Notes under the pieces: model-generated
Told to the model about the DNA's origin: nothing
Databases searched by the model: none
What the model saw: only the letters and a program-made list of their open reading frames with translations
In this document: positions 26,987 to 36,846 of the stretch, piece by piece
Layout of the letters: every line of letters begins with the position of its first letter
How positions within the stretch are numbered: the first letter of the stretch is position 1
Program-made: the position numbers and the translations under genes
Origin: Nocardioides sp. REDSEA-S33_B3
GTDB lineage: Bacteria > Actinomycetota > Actinomycetes > Propionibacteriales > Nocardioidaceae
NCBI GenBank assembly: GCA_001627335.1
Contig: LUPK01000059.1
Location: forward strand, 186,001 to 250,000
Reading direction: 5' to 3'
Length of the DNA: 64,000 bases

Positions 26987-28278
26987 CGGCTCCTCACCGG
27001 CCCCACCAGCAACCACGTCCACGCGTCCTCCCCCAGGATCGACAGGTCCGGCGTCTCGAGGAACCGTACCGGCTCCCCCGCGGCGTCCACCGCACCGGAG
27101 AGGACACCGGTGAGCGGGTCGTAGGTGCCGGTCACCGTGGCGCCGTCCGACCCGGGGGCCACCCGGCGCGGGCCGGTGTTGCCGCCGTCGGCGTCCGGGG
27201 AGTAGCGCGGACCGCGCATGCCGTACGGCGGGCCCGACTCGCAGCGGGCCGGGAAGATCGGTCCATCGGTCAGGTCGTTGCCCGGGCGCCAGTCCTCGGT
27301 GGGCTTGAACCCCTCCGTGCACGGCGGCACGGAGTAGTCCAGCTGCAGGTTGACGTGCCCGTAGCCGTCCGCCGGGGTGCCGGTGAACCCCGAGGAGATC
27401 ACCCGCGGGTAGGTGACCAGCAGCTGCTCGAGGCCCGCGAGGTGGCTGACGACGACCTGGTTGAGGGACACCGCGTGGCCCAGCAGGATCGGCAGGGTCG
27501 GCTCGAGGTCGGTGAGCAGGGCGTCGAGCTGCCGGGCGGTGCCGGGGGTGCCCTGCAGCACCTGGCGCAGCGGCCGGTCCGAGCGCCGCAGCGAGCCCGT
27601 GAGCAGTCGCAGGTCGCGGGAGAGGGCGCGGATGTTCTCCTGGTTGTCGCGCTGGGTCCGCAGCACCGTCAGACCGCTCTCGAGCAGGTCGATGGTCTCG
27701 TCGGTGTGCTCGGCGGCCTCGCGGACGAACCGTCCGCCGTCGTCGACCAGGGCCTGGAGCGCCCCGCCGGTGTCGTCGAACATCGTGCCGAGCTCCTCGA
27801 CCACCGACCGCAGGTGACGCCGGTCGACACCGGAAACGAACTCGTCGAGCTCGACGAGCAGATCGCCCTCGTCGACCGGGAGCGAGTCGGGTCCGCCCGT
27901 GAGCACGTCGCCGTCCTCGGCGTACGGGCCCTCGTCGTCGGCCGGCTCGAAGTCGAGGTACTGCTCGCCCACGGCCGAGAGGTTGTGGACGTACATCGGG
28001 GAGTCCAGCGGGAGCCGGGTCCCCTCCTCGAGCCGCATCGTCACGGTCAGGCCCTCGCGGGTCGGCTCCATCCGGGTCACCCGGCCGACCTTGACGCCGC
28101 GGTAGGTGACCTCGGAGCCCTCGAACAGCCCACCGCTGCCGGGGAGCGTGGCCTGGACGGTGATGCCCCGGCCGAGGACCCGGTCCACGACACCGAGGTA
28201 GGTGCCGGTGATGTAGACGATGCCCACCGCCGAGAGGACCAGGAAGGCGGCGATCCGGATGCGCGTGCCGCGGGTCAT
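26983..28278 (-). CDS. mce4F: Mce family protein Mce4F
   Basis: LPGSGGLFEGSEVTYRGVKVGRVTRMEPTREGL MlaD/Mce domain; sixth mce gene in the operon. Confidence 0.88.
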   Translation of the reverse strand: MTRGTRIRIAAFLVLSAVGIVYITGTYLGVVDRVLGRGITVQATLPGSGGLFEGSEVTYRGVKVGRVTRMEPTREGLTVTMRLEEGTRLPLDSPMYVHNLSAVGEQYLDFEPADDEGPYAEDGDVLTGGPDSLPVDEGDLLVELDEFVSGVDRRHLRSVVEELGTMFDDTGGALQALVDDGGRFVREAAEHTDETIDLLESGLTVLRTQRDNQENIRALSRDLRLLTGSLRRSDRPLRQVLQGTPGTARQLDALLTDLEPTLPILLGHAVSLNQVVVSHLAGLEQLLVTYPRVISSGFTGTPADGYGHVNLQLDYSVPPCTEGFKPTEDWRPGNDLTDGPIFPARCESGPPYGMRGPRYSPDADGGNTGPRRVAPGSDGATVTGTYDPLTGVLSGAVDAAGEPVRFLETPDLSILGEDAWTWLLVGPVRSR

Positions 28279-29620
28279 GCCGCACCGCCCCCGACCAGGT
28301 CGGCGAGGCTCGCCGAGCCGCCCCCGCTGCCGCGGGCGCTGGCACCGCCCAGCAGGCCGTCCAGGAGCCCGTCGAGGCCGCCTCCCAGGATCCCCCCGAG
28401 GTCCTCGAGGCCGGGGAGGTCGGGCAGCAGGTTGAGCACCTGGCACACCGCCTTCTCCTCGTGTGCGGGTCGCCGGCACTTCTTCTTCAGCTGCGTGAGC
28501 AGGTCGAGGTCGCCGAGGACCTTCGTGCACGGCTTGCTGGTGAGGCTGCCGGAGGCCAGGCACTGCAGCACCAGGCCCACGGTCTCGACGGGGTCGGGCA
28601 CTTCCACCGGCGGCAGCAGGCCGCCGCCGGGCAGGAGGTTCTCCAGGCTGATGTCGGCGCGGATCGAGGTGTTGGCGTAGTCGCCCTTGACGATCTCCGA
28701 GGCCTCCTTGGGGAACGGGAAGCTGATCAGCAGGTTGAGACCCGGGGCGAGGTGGTCACCGGCGGCGTTGAGCTGGCGCAGCACCGGCCGCAGGTCGCGC
28801 AGCGACGCGAGCAGGTCCTCCTTGCTGGCCCGGATGACCCGGGTGCCGACGGTGCCCAGCTCGTCGAGCGAGCCGAGCATCGCCACCAGCTCGTCGTGCT
28901 GCTCGCGCAGCACCCCGATCGCCGGCCCGGTGGCGTCGATCGCGTCGGTGATCACCTGCTTCTCGCGGTTGAGCGTGCGGGTGAGGCCGGCGATGGACTC
29001 CATCGCCCGGATGATCTCTGCCTTCTGGCGGTCCAGGGTGCCCACGACGTCGGACAGGTTGCCGAGCAGCGCCTTGAGCCGCTCCTCCCGGCCGTCCATC
29101 ACGTCGTTGAGCTCGCGGGTGATGGTGCCCAGCTGCGCCACGCCGCCGCCGCTGAGGAGGTAGGACAGCGCGCCGAGCACCTCCTCGACCTCCGGGTTGC
29201 GACCGGTGGAGGGCAGCTCGATGCGGTCGCCGTCCTCGAGCCGGCCGACCGGTTCACCGGACGGGGCCTCGAGGGCGACGTACTTCTCACCGAGCAGCGA
29301 GACCTGCCGGATGTCGGCGACGGTGTTGTCGGGCAGCTCGACGTCGTCGCGCACGCGCAGCGTCACCCGCGCGTGCCAGCCGATGCGCTCGACGTCGACG
29401 ACCTCGCCGACCGTCACGTCGTCGACCATCACCGGGGACCGCGGGACGACGTTGAGCACGTCGGCGAAGTCCGCGGTCACCTCGAACGCCTCGTCGGCGT
29501 CGACCGGCGAGCCCGGCAGCGGCAGTCGTAGGCGCCGTCGAAGTCGCAGCCGGTGAGCAGGAGCGTGCCGGCCAGGGCAGCCGCCACCGCTCGTGCCGCA
29601 CGAGGGAGTCCGAGGCCCAT
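28275..29620 (-). pseudogene. mce4E: Mce family lipoprotein Mce4E, with apparent single-base frameshift near 29527
   Basis: Lipobox start MGLGLPRAARAVAAALAGTLLLTGCDFDGAYD in one frame; LPLPGSPVDADEAFEVTADFADVLNVVPRSPVMVDDVTVGEVVDV continues in another frame. Confidence 0.8.
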
Positions 29621-30824
29621 CACCGGCCACCTGCCAGCAGGTCGGCGAGGTCCGTGCCGCCGGGGGCCGGCCGGTTGGCCGTCCCGGAGGGCCGTCCACT
29701 GTGCTCGGGCGGGATGAACGGGACCTGGGTGGTGATCGGCTCCAGCAGCATCTCGAACAGCTCGCACGCGAGGTCCGCGGAGACCCGCGGCAGCCCGGCC
29801 TGCTGCACGATGCCGCACAGGAAGCCGTCGGCGTCCCACACGTTGCCACCGATGCCGATGCGCGAGCCGATGGAGTTGGACTCGTTGTTGAAGGCCAGGG
29901 CGAGGTTGCCCATCGCCACGGGAGCCACGGTCAGGGCGGTGTCGAGGGAGTCACGCTCGGAGTCGAGGTTCTTCACGACCCGCGTCAGCTTCTCCACGTC
30001 GGTCACGAGTGCCTCGCGGTTCTCACCGACGAAGTCCTCGACGCTCCCCACGGCGCGGGCCACGGCGGCCAGCGCGGCGGAGATCTCCTGGCGCTCGTCG
30101 GCGAGGTCGGCCGAGACCCCGGCGAGGTCCCGGAGGAAGGCACGCACCAGCCGGTCGTTCTCGGCGAGGGTGCCGGTGAAGGTCGCGAGCTCGGTGACGG
30201 TGTCGAAGAGGTCGCCGCTGCCCTCGCCGAACGTCGTCGCCGCAGCGGACAGCTCCCGGATCATCCGGTTGCCCCGCTCGCCCTGCCCCGACAGCGCCTC
30301 GTCGCCGGCGCGCAGCAGGTTGTCCAGCGTCCCGTCACGGTTGACCCCGTTGGGGCCCAGCGCCTGGGACAGGTCGCGCAGCGAGCGGTAGATGCGGTCC
30401 AGCTCGACCGGCACGCCGGTGTCGGGCAGGGCGATGTCGGCGCCGTCGGCCAGGAGCTCCCCCCGGAGTACGCCGGGGTGAGCTGCACGTAGCGGTCGGC
30501 CACGAGCGTCGGGGTCACGATGGCGGCCTTCGCGTCAGCGGGGAGGCGGACGTCGGCGTCGTACTCCATCTCGACGGCGACCGAGGCGCCGTCGGGGGTC
30601 ACCGACGTGACGCGCCCGACGGTCACCCCGAGCACCCGGACGTCGGTGCCGACGAAGACGCTGACCGCGCGGGGGAAGTGGGCGGTGACGGTGTGCGGCT
30701 CCTCGCCGTCACGCAGCACCAGCACGCCTGCGGTGGCGAGCAGGGCGACGACGAGCGCCACGGCGAGGCCGCGGTGGCGCAGGCCGCGCAGCAGGGACCC
30801 GGTCGCGTGGGAGGTGGTGGCCAT
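29620..30824 (-). pseudogene. mce4D: Mce family protein Mce4D, with apparent single-base frameshift at 30459-30464
   Basis: N-terminal half MATTSHATGSLLRGLRHRGLAVALV...VADRYVQLTPAYSGG in one frame; MPVELDRIYRSLRDLSQALGPNGVNRDGTL... in the next; C6/G6 run at the junction. Confidence 0.82.
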
Positions 30825-31807
30825 CAGTCCTCCAGGCTTCCGGGCAGGAACTCGCCGGTCGGGATGGCCAGCAGGTTGACGACGTAGGCGTCGAACCACG
30901 GACCGGTGCCGATGATGTTGCCGAGGATCGAGACGTAGGGCCCGAGTGCCGCCATCGTCGCCTTCAGCTCCTTCTCCTTGCTGGTCAGGAAGTCCAGGAG
31001 GTCCTCGACCTCTCGCAGCGCGGGGGCGATCTGGCGCTGGTTGTCCTCGGCGACGCCGCGCAGCTCGTCGGCGAGCCCGCGGGCGCCGACGAGCAGGCGG
31101 TGGATGGCCTGCTTGCGCCGACGCACCTCCTCGAAGACGAGCTCGCTGCGGGACATGAGCGTCACGACGTCCTCGCTGCGGTCGGCCAGCAGGGTCGAGA
31201 CGTCCTTGGCCGAGGAGAGCAACGAGCGGATCTCCTCGTCGCGGGAGGCGACCGCCCGGCTCAGGTCGGCGATGCCCTGCATCGAGGCCTCGAGCTCGGG
31301 GGCCGCCTCGTCGACGGTCCCGGCCAGCACGTCGAGGGCCTCGACGAGCTGGTCGGTGTCGATCTCCTCGGTGGTCGTGGTCAGGTCGCCGAAGACACCG
31401 ACGATGTCGTAGGCCGAGTCCGTGCGCTCCAGCGGGATCGGCTCGTCCTCCGACTGCTGGCCCGGGCCCGCCGGGTCGAGCTGGAGGTACTTCTCCCCCA
31501 GCAGGTTCAGCACCTCGACGGAGGCGCGCGACTCGGTGCCGAAGTCGACGTCGTTGTCGACCTCGAAGGTGACGAGCACCCGGTCGTCCACGAGCTCGAG
31601 CCCCTGGACCCGGCCCGAGCGGATGCCACCGACCTGGACCATGTTGCCGGCCCGCAGCCCGGAACCCTCGGCGAACCACGCCTGGTAGGTGGTGCCGCTG
31701 AAGCCGGGGAACTTCGAGAGGTTGAACGCTGCCGCCATGATCAGCGCCATCACGACCAGGGTGATGGTGCCCAGGCGCAGGACCTGCGCGTCGGAGTGGC
31801 GTGCCAT
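30824..31807 (-). CDS. mce4C: Mce family protein Mce4C
   Basis: TTYQAWFAEGSGLRAGNMVQVGGIRSGRVQGLELVDDRVLVTFEV Mce domain; operon position. Confidence 0.88.
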   Translation of the reverse strand: MARHSDAQVLRLGTITLVVMALIMAAAFNLSKFPGFSGTTYQAWFAEGSGLRAGNMVQVGGIRSGRVQGLELVDDRVLVTFEVDNDVDFGTESRASVEVLNLLGEKYLQLDPAGPGQQSEDEPIPLERTDSAYDIVGVFGDLTTTTEEIDTDQLVEALDVLAGTVDEAAPELEASMQGIADLSRAVASRDEEIRSLLSSAKDVSTLLADRSEDVVTLMSRSELVFEEVRRRKQAIHRLLVGARGLADELRGVAEDNQRQIAPALREVEDLLDFLTSKEKELKATMAALGPYVSILGNIIGTGPWFDAYVVNLLAIPTGEFLPGSLED

Positions 31808-32922
31808 CAGTCCTCGCCCCCCGCGGAGCCGTCCTCGCCGGCGCCGTTGCAGCGCGGCGCGGTGGACTGGAACTCGAGGTCGTTGAGCTGGTCCAGCAGG
31901 ACGTCGAGGCCGGGGATGCCCTCGAGCTCGGGGAGCGTGATCTTCCCGGAGAAGCCACAGAGGTAGTAGTTGTACCAGCTGCCGTAGGTGCCGGTGCGGG
32001 TCTGGTCGGTCATCGACTCCGGCAGCCGCTCGACCAGCTCCACGAGCACGTCCCGGTTGCGCGGCTGGTTGAGCAGCCTGGCCAGGCGGCGCAGCTCGGC
32101 GACGTCGTCCTCGAGCAACGGGCGTCCGCGGGTGAGCAGGTCGGCCACCTCCTCGGTGAGCTCGGAGATGCTCCCCAACGAGGAGCCGATGAGGCGGCGG
32201 TCGCGGGCGAGGTCGCCCATCCAGCGCTTCAGCTCCACGACGAGCCGCGTCAGCTGGGAGTGACGGGAGTCGACGGTCCGCAGCGTCTCGTCGAGGTTGG
32301 TGACCACGCGACCGATGAGCTCGTCGCGCTCGGCGAGGTCGCCGGTCAACGAGGCGGTGCGCCGCAGCAGCCCGGCGACGGTGCCGCCCTCGCCCTGCAG
32401 CACCTGGACCAGGTTGAGCGAGAGCTCGTTGACCTGCTCGGGTCGCAGCGCCTGGAACAGCGGCTTGAACCCGTTGAAGAGCGTGGTCAGGTCGAGCGCC
32501 GGGCTGGTCCGGGCCGCCGGGATCGGGTCGGCGGGGTCCTGCGCGGGTGCGGTGTCGCCGTCACGCCCATCCTCCAGCGCGAGGTACCGGTCGCCGACCA
32601 GGTTGAGGAAGCGGATCTCGGCCCGCGACGAGGTCGTCAGCTCCACGTCGGCCTTGACCCGGAAGGTGACCAGCGCCTGGGACCGCTCGTGGTGCTCGAC
32701 CGAGCGGACCTCGCCGACGCTCACGCCCGCGACGCGGACGTCGTCGCCCTTCTCGAGCATCGAGGCACTGGTGAAGACCGCGGTGTACTCCTGGCCGGCA
32801 CCGAACCCGATGTTGCCCATGATGGCGGCGAGCAGACCGGTCACGAGGACCGAGACGACGGTGAAGACGCCGAGCTTGACGGCGGCCGCGATGGTGGCCA
32901 CGTTGCGCTGCTGGGTGCTCAC
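31807..32922 (-). CDS. mce4B: Mce family protein Mce4B
   Basis: YTAVFTSASMLEKGDDVRVAGVSVGEVRSVEHH Mce domain; operon position. Confidence 0.88.
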   Translation of the reverse strand: MSTQQRNVATIAAAVKLGVFTVVSVLVTGLLAAIMGNIGFGAGQEYTAVFTSASMLEKGDDVRVAGVSVGEVRSVEHHERSQALVTFRVKADVELTTSSRAEIRFLNLVGDRYLALEDGRDGDTAPAQDPADPIPAARTSPALDLTTLFNGFKPLFQALRPEQVNELSLNLVQVLQGEGGTVAGLLRRTASLTGDLAERDELIGRVVTNLDETLRTVDSRHSQLTRLVVELKRWMGDLARDRRLIGSSLGSISELTEEVADLLTRGRPLLEDDVAELRRLARLLNQPRNRDVLVELVERLPESMTDQTRTGTYGSWYNYYLCGFSGKITLPELEGIPGLDVLLDQLNDLEFQSTAPRCNGAGEDGSAGGED

Positions 32923-34229
32923 GAGGCCACCGCCTCCCCCCGCAAGACCGGCCCGTAGAGCAGGGACCCGAGCGAGCCGTAGGCGCCGGCGTCACGACCC
33001 GACCGGCCGGCCAGCAGGGCGTTGAGGACCTGCTGGTCGCCGGGCGTGCCGGCGTACCCCATCGAGACGGGGTCGAGCAGGGCCCCGAGGTAGGGCAGCT
33101 TGCTGTCGGGCGGGCGACTGTCCTTGTCCGAACCGTCCCGCAGCGGCTGGGGCCCGATCGGCTCGGGAGGGTTCGGCAGGCCCAGGCACCACGGCCCGCG
33201 GCCGACCTCGCCGTACTCCGGGCGGTCGTCCTCGTCGTAGGCCTCGTACTGGGCGCTGAAGAGCTCGAGGTACTGCTTGACCTCGTTGCCGCTGAACGCC
33301 TTGGACAGCCGCGGCTCGTAGTTCTCGGCCCCCTCCAGCAGGCAGGGCAGCTGCGGCGAGTAGACCGCCAGCAGCCGCAGCAGGGGTGCGGTGACCTCAC
33401 CGACCCGGATCAGGTCGGCCTCGTTGTCGGCCAGGACCCGCGCCGAGGTATCGGCCAGGCCGCCGAGGTCGCTGAAGAAGGTGTCGAGCTGCTGGCGCTT
33501 CTCGGTGACGGTGCGGCTGGTGACCGTGAGGTTCCCGAGCACGTCCAGCAGGTCGGGAGCGGCGTCGTCGTAGGCGTCGGCGACGTCCGCGAGCGCCGCG
33601 AGGTCCTCGCGCAGGGTGGGGAGCGCCCCGCGGATCGCCACGAGGTAGCCGTCGAGGTCGTCCAGCGTCTCGCCCAGGACCTCGCCCCGTCCCTCGAGCG
33701 CCGTCGCCAGGGCGTTGAGCGTCGCGTTGAGGTCGGCGGGGCGGACCGCGCGCAGGAGCGGGAACAGCCGGGCCAGGATGCGGTTGAGCTCGACGTTGGT
33801 CTCCACGCGGTCGGAGGTGATCACCGCGCCGTCGGAGATCGACTCCCCACCACCGTCGCGCGGCACCACCAGCGAGACGAACTTCTGGCCGAACAGCGTG
33901 GTCGGGAGGATCTCGACGCTGACGTCCTCGGGGACCTGGCGCGCGGACTCCGGGTCCAGCGCGAGCGTGATGCGCGCGACGTCGTCGCGCTGCTCGATGC
34001 CCCGCACCTGCCCGACCAGCGCGCCGTTCATCCGGACGTCGCCGAACTTCGCGAGCTGCAGGCCCGCACGCTCGGCCTCGACCACCACCGTCGTCGAGGA
34101 CTCGAAGACCTTGGCGTAGACCGCGACGCAGAACGACAGCAGCAGCCCCAGCAGGGTGAGGAACGCGACACCCGCGACGAGCAGCCGACGGTGCTCGGCC
34201 TTGGAGCCGTGGTGGATGTTGACCAGCAT
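32919..34229 (-). CDS. mce4A: Mce family protein Mce4A
   Basis: TVVVEAERAGLQLAKFGDVRMNGALVGQVRGIEQRDDVARITLALDP Mce domain; first mce gene after yrbE4AB. Confidence 0.88.
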   Translation of the reverse strand: MLVNIHHGSKAEHRRLLVAGVAFLTLLGLLLSFCVAVYAKVFESSTTVVVEAERAGLQLAKFGDVRMNGALVGQVRGIEQRDDVARITLALDPESARQVPEDVSVEILPTTLFGQKFVSLVVPRDGGGESISDGAVITSDRVETNVELNRILARLFPLLRAVRPADLNATLNALATALEGRGEVLGETLDDLDGYLVAIRGALPTLREDLAALADVADAYDDAAPDLLDVLGNLTVTSRTVTEKRQQLDTFFSDLGGLADTSARVLADNEADLIRVGEVTAPLLRLLAVYSPQLPCLLEGAENYEPRLSKAFSGNEVKQYLELFSAQYEAYDEDDRPEYGEVGRGPWCLGLPNPPEPIGPQPLRDGSDKDSRPPDSKLPYLGALLDPVSMGYAGTPGDQQVLNALLAGRSGRDAGAYGSLGSLLYGPVLRGEAVAS

Positions 34230-34238
34230 GCGCCCCGC

Positions 34239-35078
34239 CTACCCGGTGATCCGGACGGTGGTGGTGGAGCCCCAGATCGCGAAGCTGAGGAAGAAGTCGG
34301 CCACGACGATGGTGACGATGCTGGTCCGGATGGCCCGGCCGACGGCCATGCCGACCCCGGCAGGGCCGCCCGAGGCGGTGTAGCCGTAGTAGCAGTGGAT
34401 GAGGATCACCGCGGTCGCCAGGACCAGCAGCTTGCCGAAGGACCAGATCATGTCGATCGGCGGCAGGAACTGCAGGAAGTAGTGGTCGTAGGTGCCCGGG
34501 CTCTGCCCGTAGATGAGCGTGACGATCAGTCGTGGGGACAGGTAGGACGCGCACAGCGCCACGATGTAGAGCGGGATCACCGCGACGAACGCCGCGATCA
34601 TCCGGGTGGTCACCAGGAACGGCAGCGAGGGGATGCCCATGACGTCGAGGGCGTCGATCTCCTCGGAGATCCGCATGGCGCCCAGGCGTGCGGTGTATCC
34701 ACAGCCGACGGTGGCCGCCAGGGCGATCGAGGAGACCAGCGGCGCGACCTCGCGGGTGTTGAAGTAGGCGGAGATGAAGGCCGAGAACTTCGCGACGCCG
34801 AGCTGGCTGAGCGAGGCGTAGCCCTGGATGCCCACCTCCGTCCCGGCGAAGAAGGCCAGGAACGCGATGACGCCCACGGTGCCGGCGATGAGCGTGAGAC
34901 CCCCGGCGCCGAAGGTGACCTCGGCGAGGGTGTTCACGATCTCGCGGGGGTAGCGCCGGACGGCGCGTGGTGCCCAGGCCAGCGCCTTGACGTAGAAGAG
35001 CAGCTGGTCGCCCTTCTGCTCCAGCGAGGCCCGCTGGCCGGAGACGAAGGCGCTGCCGAGTGCGCCGAGGGTGCTCAT
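34239..35078 (-). CDS. yrbE4B: MlaE/YrbE family permease YrbE4B
   Basis: RLGAMRISEEIDALDVMGIPSLPFLVTTRMIAAF MlaE signature. Confidence 0.9.
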   Translation of the reverse strand: MSTLGALGSAFVSGQRASLEQKGDQLLFYVKALAWAPRAVRRYPREIVNTLAEVTFGAGGLTLIAGTVGVIAFLAFFAGTEVGIQGYASLSQLGVAKFSAFISAYFNTREVAPLVSSIALAATVGCGYTARLGAMRISEEIDALDVMGIPSLPFLVTTRMIAAFVAVIPLYIVALCASYLSPRLIVTLIYGQSPGTYDHYFLQFLPPIDMIWSFGKLLVLATAVILIHCYYGYTASGGPAGVGMAVGRAIRTSIVTIVVADFFLSFAIWGSTTTVRITG

Positions 35079-35091
35079 CAGATGCTCCTGC

Positions 35092-35865
35092 TCACAGTCC
35101 CGGCGGCGGGACGACCTGGAAGTAGATGGCCGTGATCACCGCGTTGAGGAAGAACAGCAGCATGAACGCGATGATCACCGACTCGTTGACCGCGCGCCCC
35201 ACGCCGCTCGGCCCACCCCCGGCACCGAGACCCTTGTACGCGCCGACGATCGCGGCCAGCCAACCGAAGACGACCGCCTTGATGCAAGAGATGTAGAGGT
35301 CGGTGATGCTCGCCAGCGCCGTGAAGGAGCTGAGGAACGCCCCGGCGCTGCCCCCCTGGATGATCACGGTGAAGAAGTAGCCTCCGCCGATGCCGGCACC
35401 GATCACGATGCCGTTGATCATCAGTGCCACGAACATGGTGGCCAGCACGCGGGGCACCACCAGACGTGCCAGCGGGTCGACCCCGAGCACCTCCATCGCG
35501 TCGATCTCCTCGCGGATCTTGCGCGCGCCGAGGTCGGAGCAGATGGCGGAGCCGGCGGCCCCGGCGATGATCAGAGCCGCGGCGATCGGTGCCGCCTCGC
35601 GCACCACGGCGAGGACCGCCGTGGCGCCGGCGAAGGACTGCGCGCCGAGCTGACCGGTCAGGTTGCCCACCTGCAGCGAGATCACCGCACCGAACGGGAT
35701 GCTCACCAGGATCGTGGGCATCAGGGTGACGCTGGTGATGAACCAGGCCTGCTCGATGAACTCGCGCACCTGGAAGCGCGTGGTGAAGATGCGGCGGGTC
35801 ACGTCGACGACCATCGCCGCGATCTCTCCGGGCCCCCGGACGACCGAGGCAGCACTGACAGCCAT
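35092..35865 (-). CDS. yrbE4A: MlaE/YrbE family permease YrbE4A
   Basis: DLGARKIREEIDAMEVLGVDPLARLVVPRVLATMF MlaE signature; first operon gene. Confidence 0.9.
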   Translation of the reverse strand: MAVSAASVVRGPGEIAAMVVDVTRRIFTTRFQVREFIEQAWFITSVTLMPTILVSIPFGAVISLQVGNLTGQLGAQSFAGATAVLAVVREAAPIAAALIIAGAAGSAICSDLGARKIREEIDAMEVLGVDPLARLVVPRVLATMFVALMINGIVIGAGIGGGYFFTVIIQGGSAGAFLSSFTALASITDLYISCIKAVVFGWLAAIVGAYKGLGAGGGPSGVGRAVNESVIIAFMLLFFLNAVITAIYFQVVPPPGL

Positions 35866-35899
35866 CCGTGACCTCCCCATCCCGTCGGCGCGACTACAC

Positions 35900-35913
35900 T
35901 AGAACAGGTTCTT
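35900..35913. promoter_or_regulatory. putative KstR box (one mismatch) of mce4 operon
   Basis: TAGAACAGGTTCTT, 35 nt upstream of the yrbE4A start. Confidence 0.68.
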
Positions 35914-36024
35914 GTCTCCCCGCCAACGCGGCGACCAAACCCTCCCCGGTGGCCGTGCGACACCCTAGGGGTATCCGGCCGCCTAGGCTGGAGGGGTCTC
36001 GCACGACCGAACGAGGGAGAGCAC

Positions 36025-36741
36025 GTGGGTCTCGACGCTGACGCCTGGGCCTCGTTCGCCCACGACCCCCGCGACCCGGCGCACGCTGTGCTGCGTGCCG
36101 GCGACGCGGATCGCGTCCTGACGGCCAACCTGCTCACCGAGGCGTACGCCGAGGGGCGGATCGACCTGGCCGAGCACGACGAGCGGGCCGAGCTCGCCCA
36201 GTCGGCGCGGCTCCTCGGCGACCTCGTCCCCCTGCTCGACGACCTGGTGCCGGTCCTCCCGCCCTCACCCTCGACATCGGCCGGGCTGACCGTCGCGGCG
36301 CGTGCGGACCTGGAGGTCCGTGCTCACCAGGAGTGGGCGGCCCAGCGTCGCTCGGCGGTGATGGGCTTCATCGCACCGACGCTGATCACCTGGGCGGTCT
36401 TCGTGGCGATCGTGCTGTCGAACCCCGACGCCTGGCACTTCCCATGGCCGTTGATCGTGATGGCCGCGACCGGCGTCAACCTGCTCCGCGTGCACGTCCA
36501 GCGCGCCGACATCGTCGCCGACAACCTCGAGTCCCTGGAGAAGAAGCGCGCCAAGGCGCTCGCCAAGCAGGCCAAGGCGCGCCGGTCGATCGGCTCGGGC
36601 GAGCGGGAGAAGCTGGACCCGGAGGCGCTGCGCGCGGCCTCGGAGCTGGCCCGTCAGAAGGCCCGGGACGCGGCACGGGTGGTCGAGCAGGACGTGGTGC
36701 GGCGCTTCAACCAGAAGTTCAGGCCCCCCGAGGGCACGTGA
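36025..36741 (+). CDS. DUF1707 domain, two-TM protein
   Basis: RAGDADRVLTANLLTEAYAEGRIDLAEHDERAELA (DUF1707), two hydrophobic helices, charged C-terminus. Confidence 0.75.
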   Translation: MGLDADAWASFAHDPRDPAHAVLRAGDADRVLTANLLTEAYAEGRIDLAEHDERAELAQSARLLGDLVPLLDDLVPVLPPSPSTSAGLTVAARADLEVRAHQEWAAQRRSAVMGFIAPTLITWAVFVAIVLSNPDAWHFPWPLIVMAATGVNLLRVHVQRADIVADNLESLEKKRAKALAKQAKARRSIGSGEREKLDPEALRAASELARQKARDAARVVEQDVVRRFNQKFRPPEGT

Positions 36742-36774
36742 CCCAGCGCCCGCGCTGTCAGCCGGATGGCGTAG

Positions 36775-36814
36775 CTCGCGAGTCGCTGTCACAGTGGTGA
36801 CAGCAGATCGCGAG
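36775..36814. terminator. two-tier hairpin between convergent genes (bidirectional terminator candidate)
   Basis: CTCGCGA-gtc-GCTGTCAC-AGTG-GTGACAGC-aga-TCGCGAG: 7-bp outer and 8-bp inner stems. Confidence 0.65.
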
Positions 36815-36846
36815 TGAAGGTCGTGGGACGTCCTGCTCCGGCTCGC

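Noticed and set aside
30261-31958. 565-aa ORF as a single gene
   Set aside because: It joins an out-of-frame reading of mce4C to the N-terminal half of mce4D; both are better explained separately.
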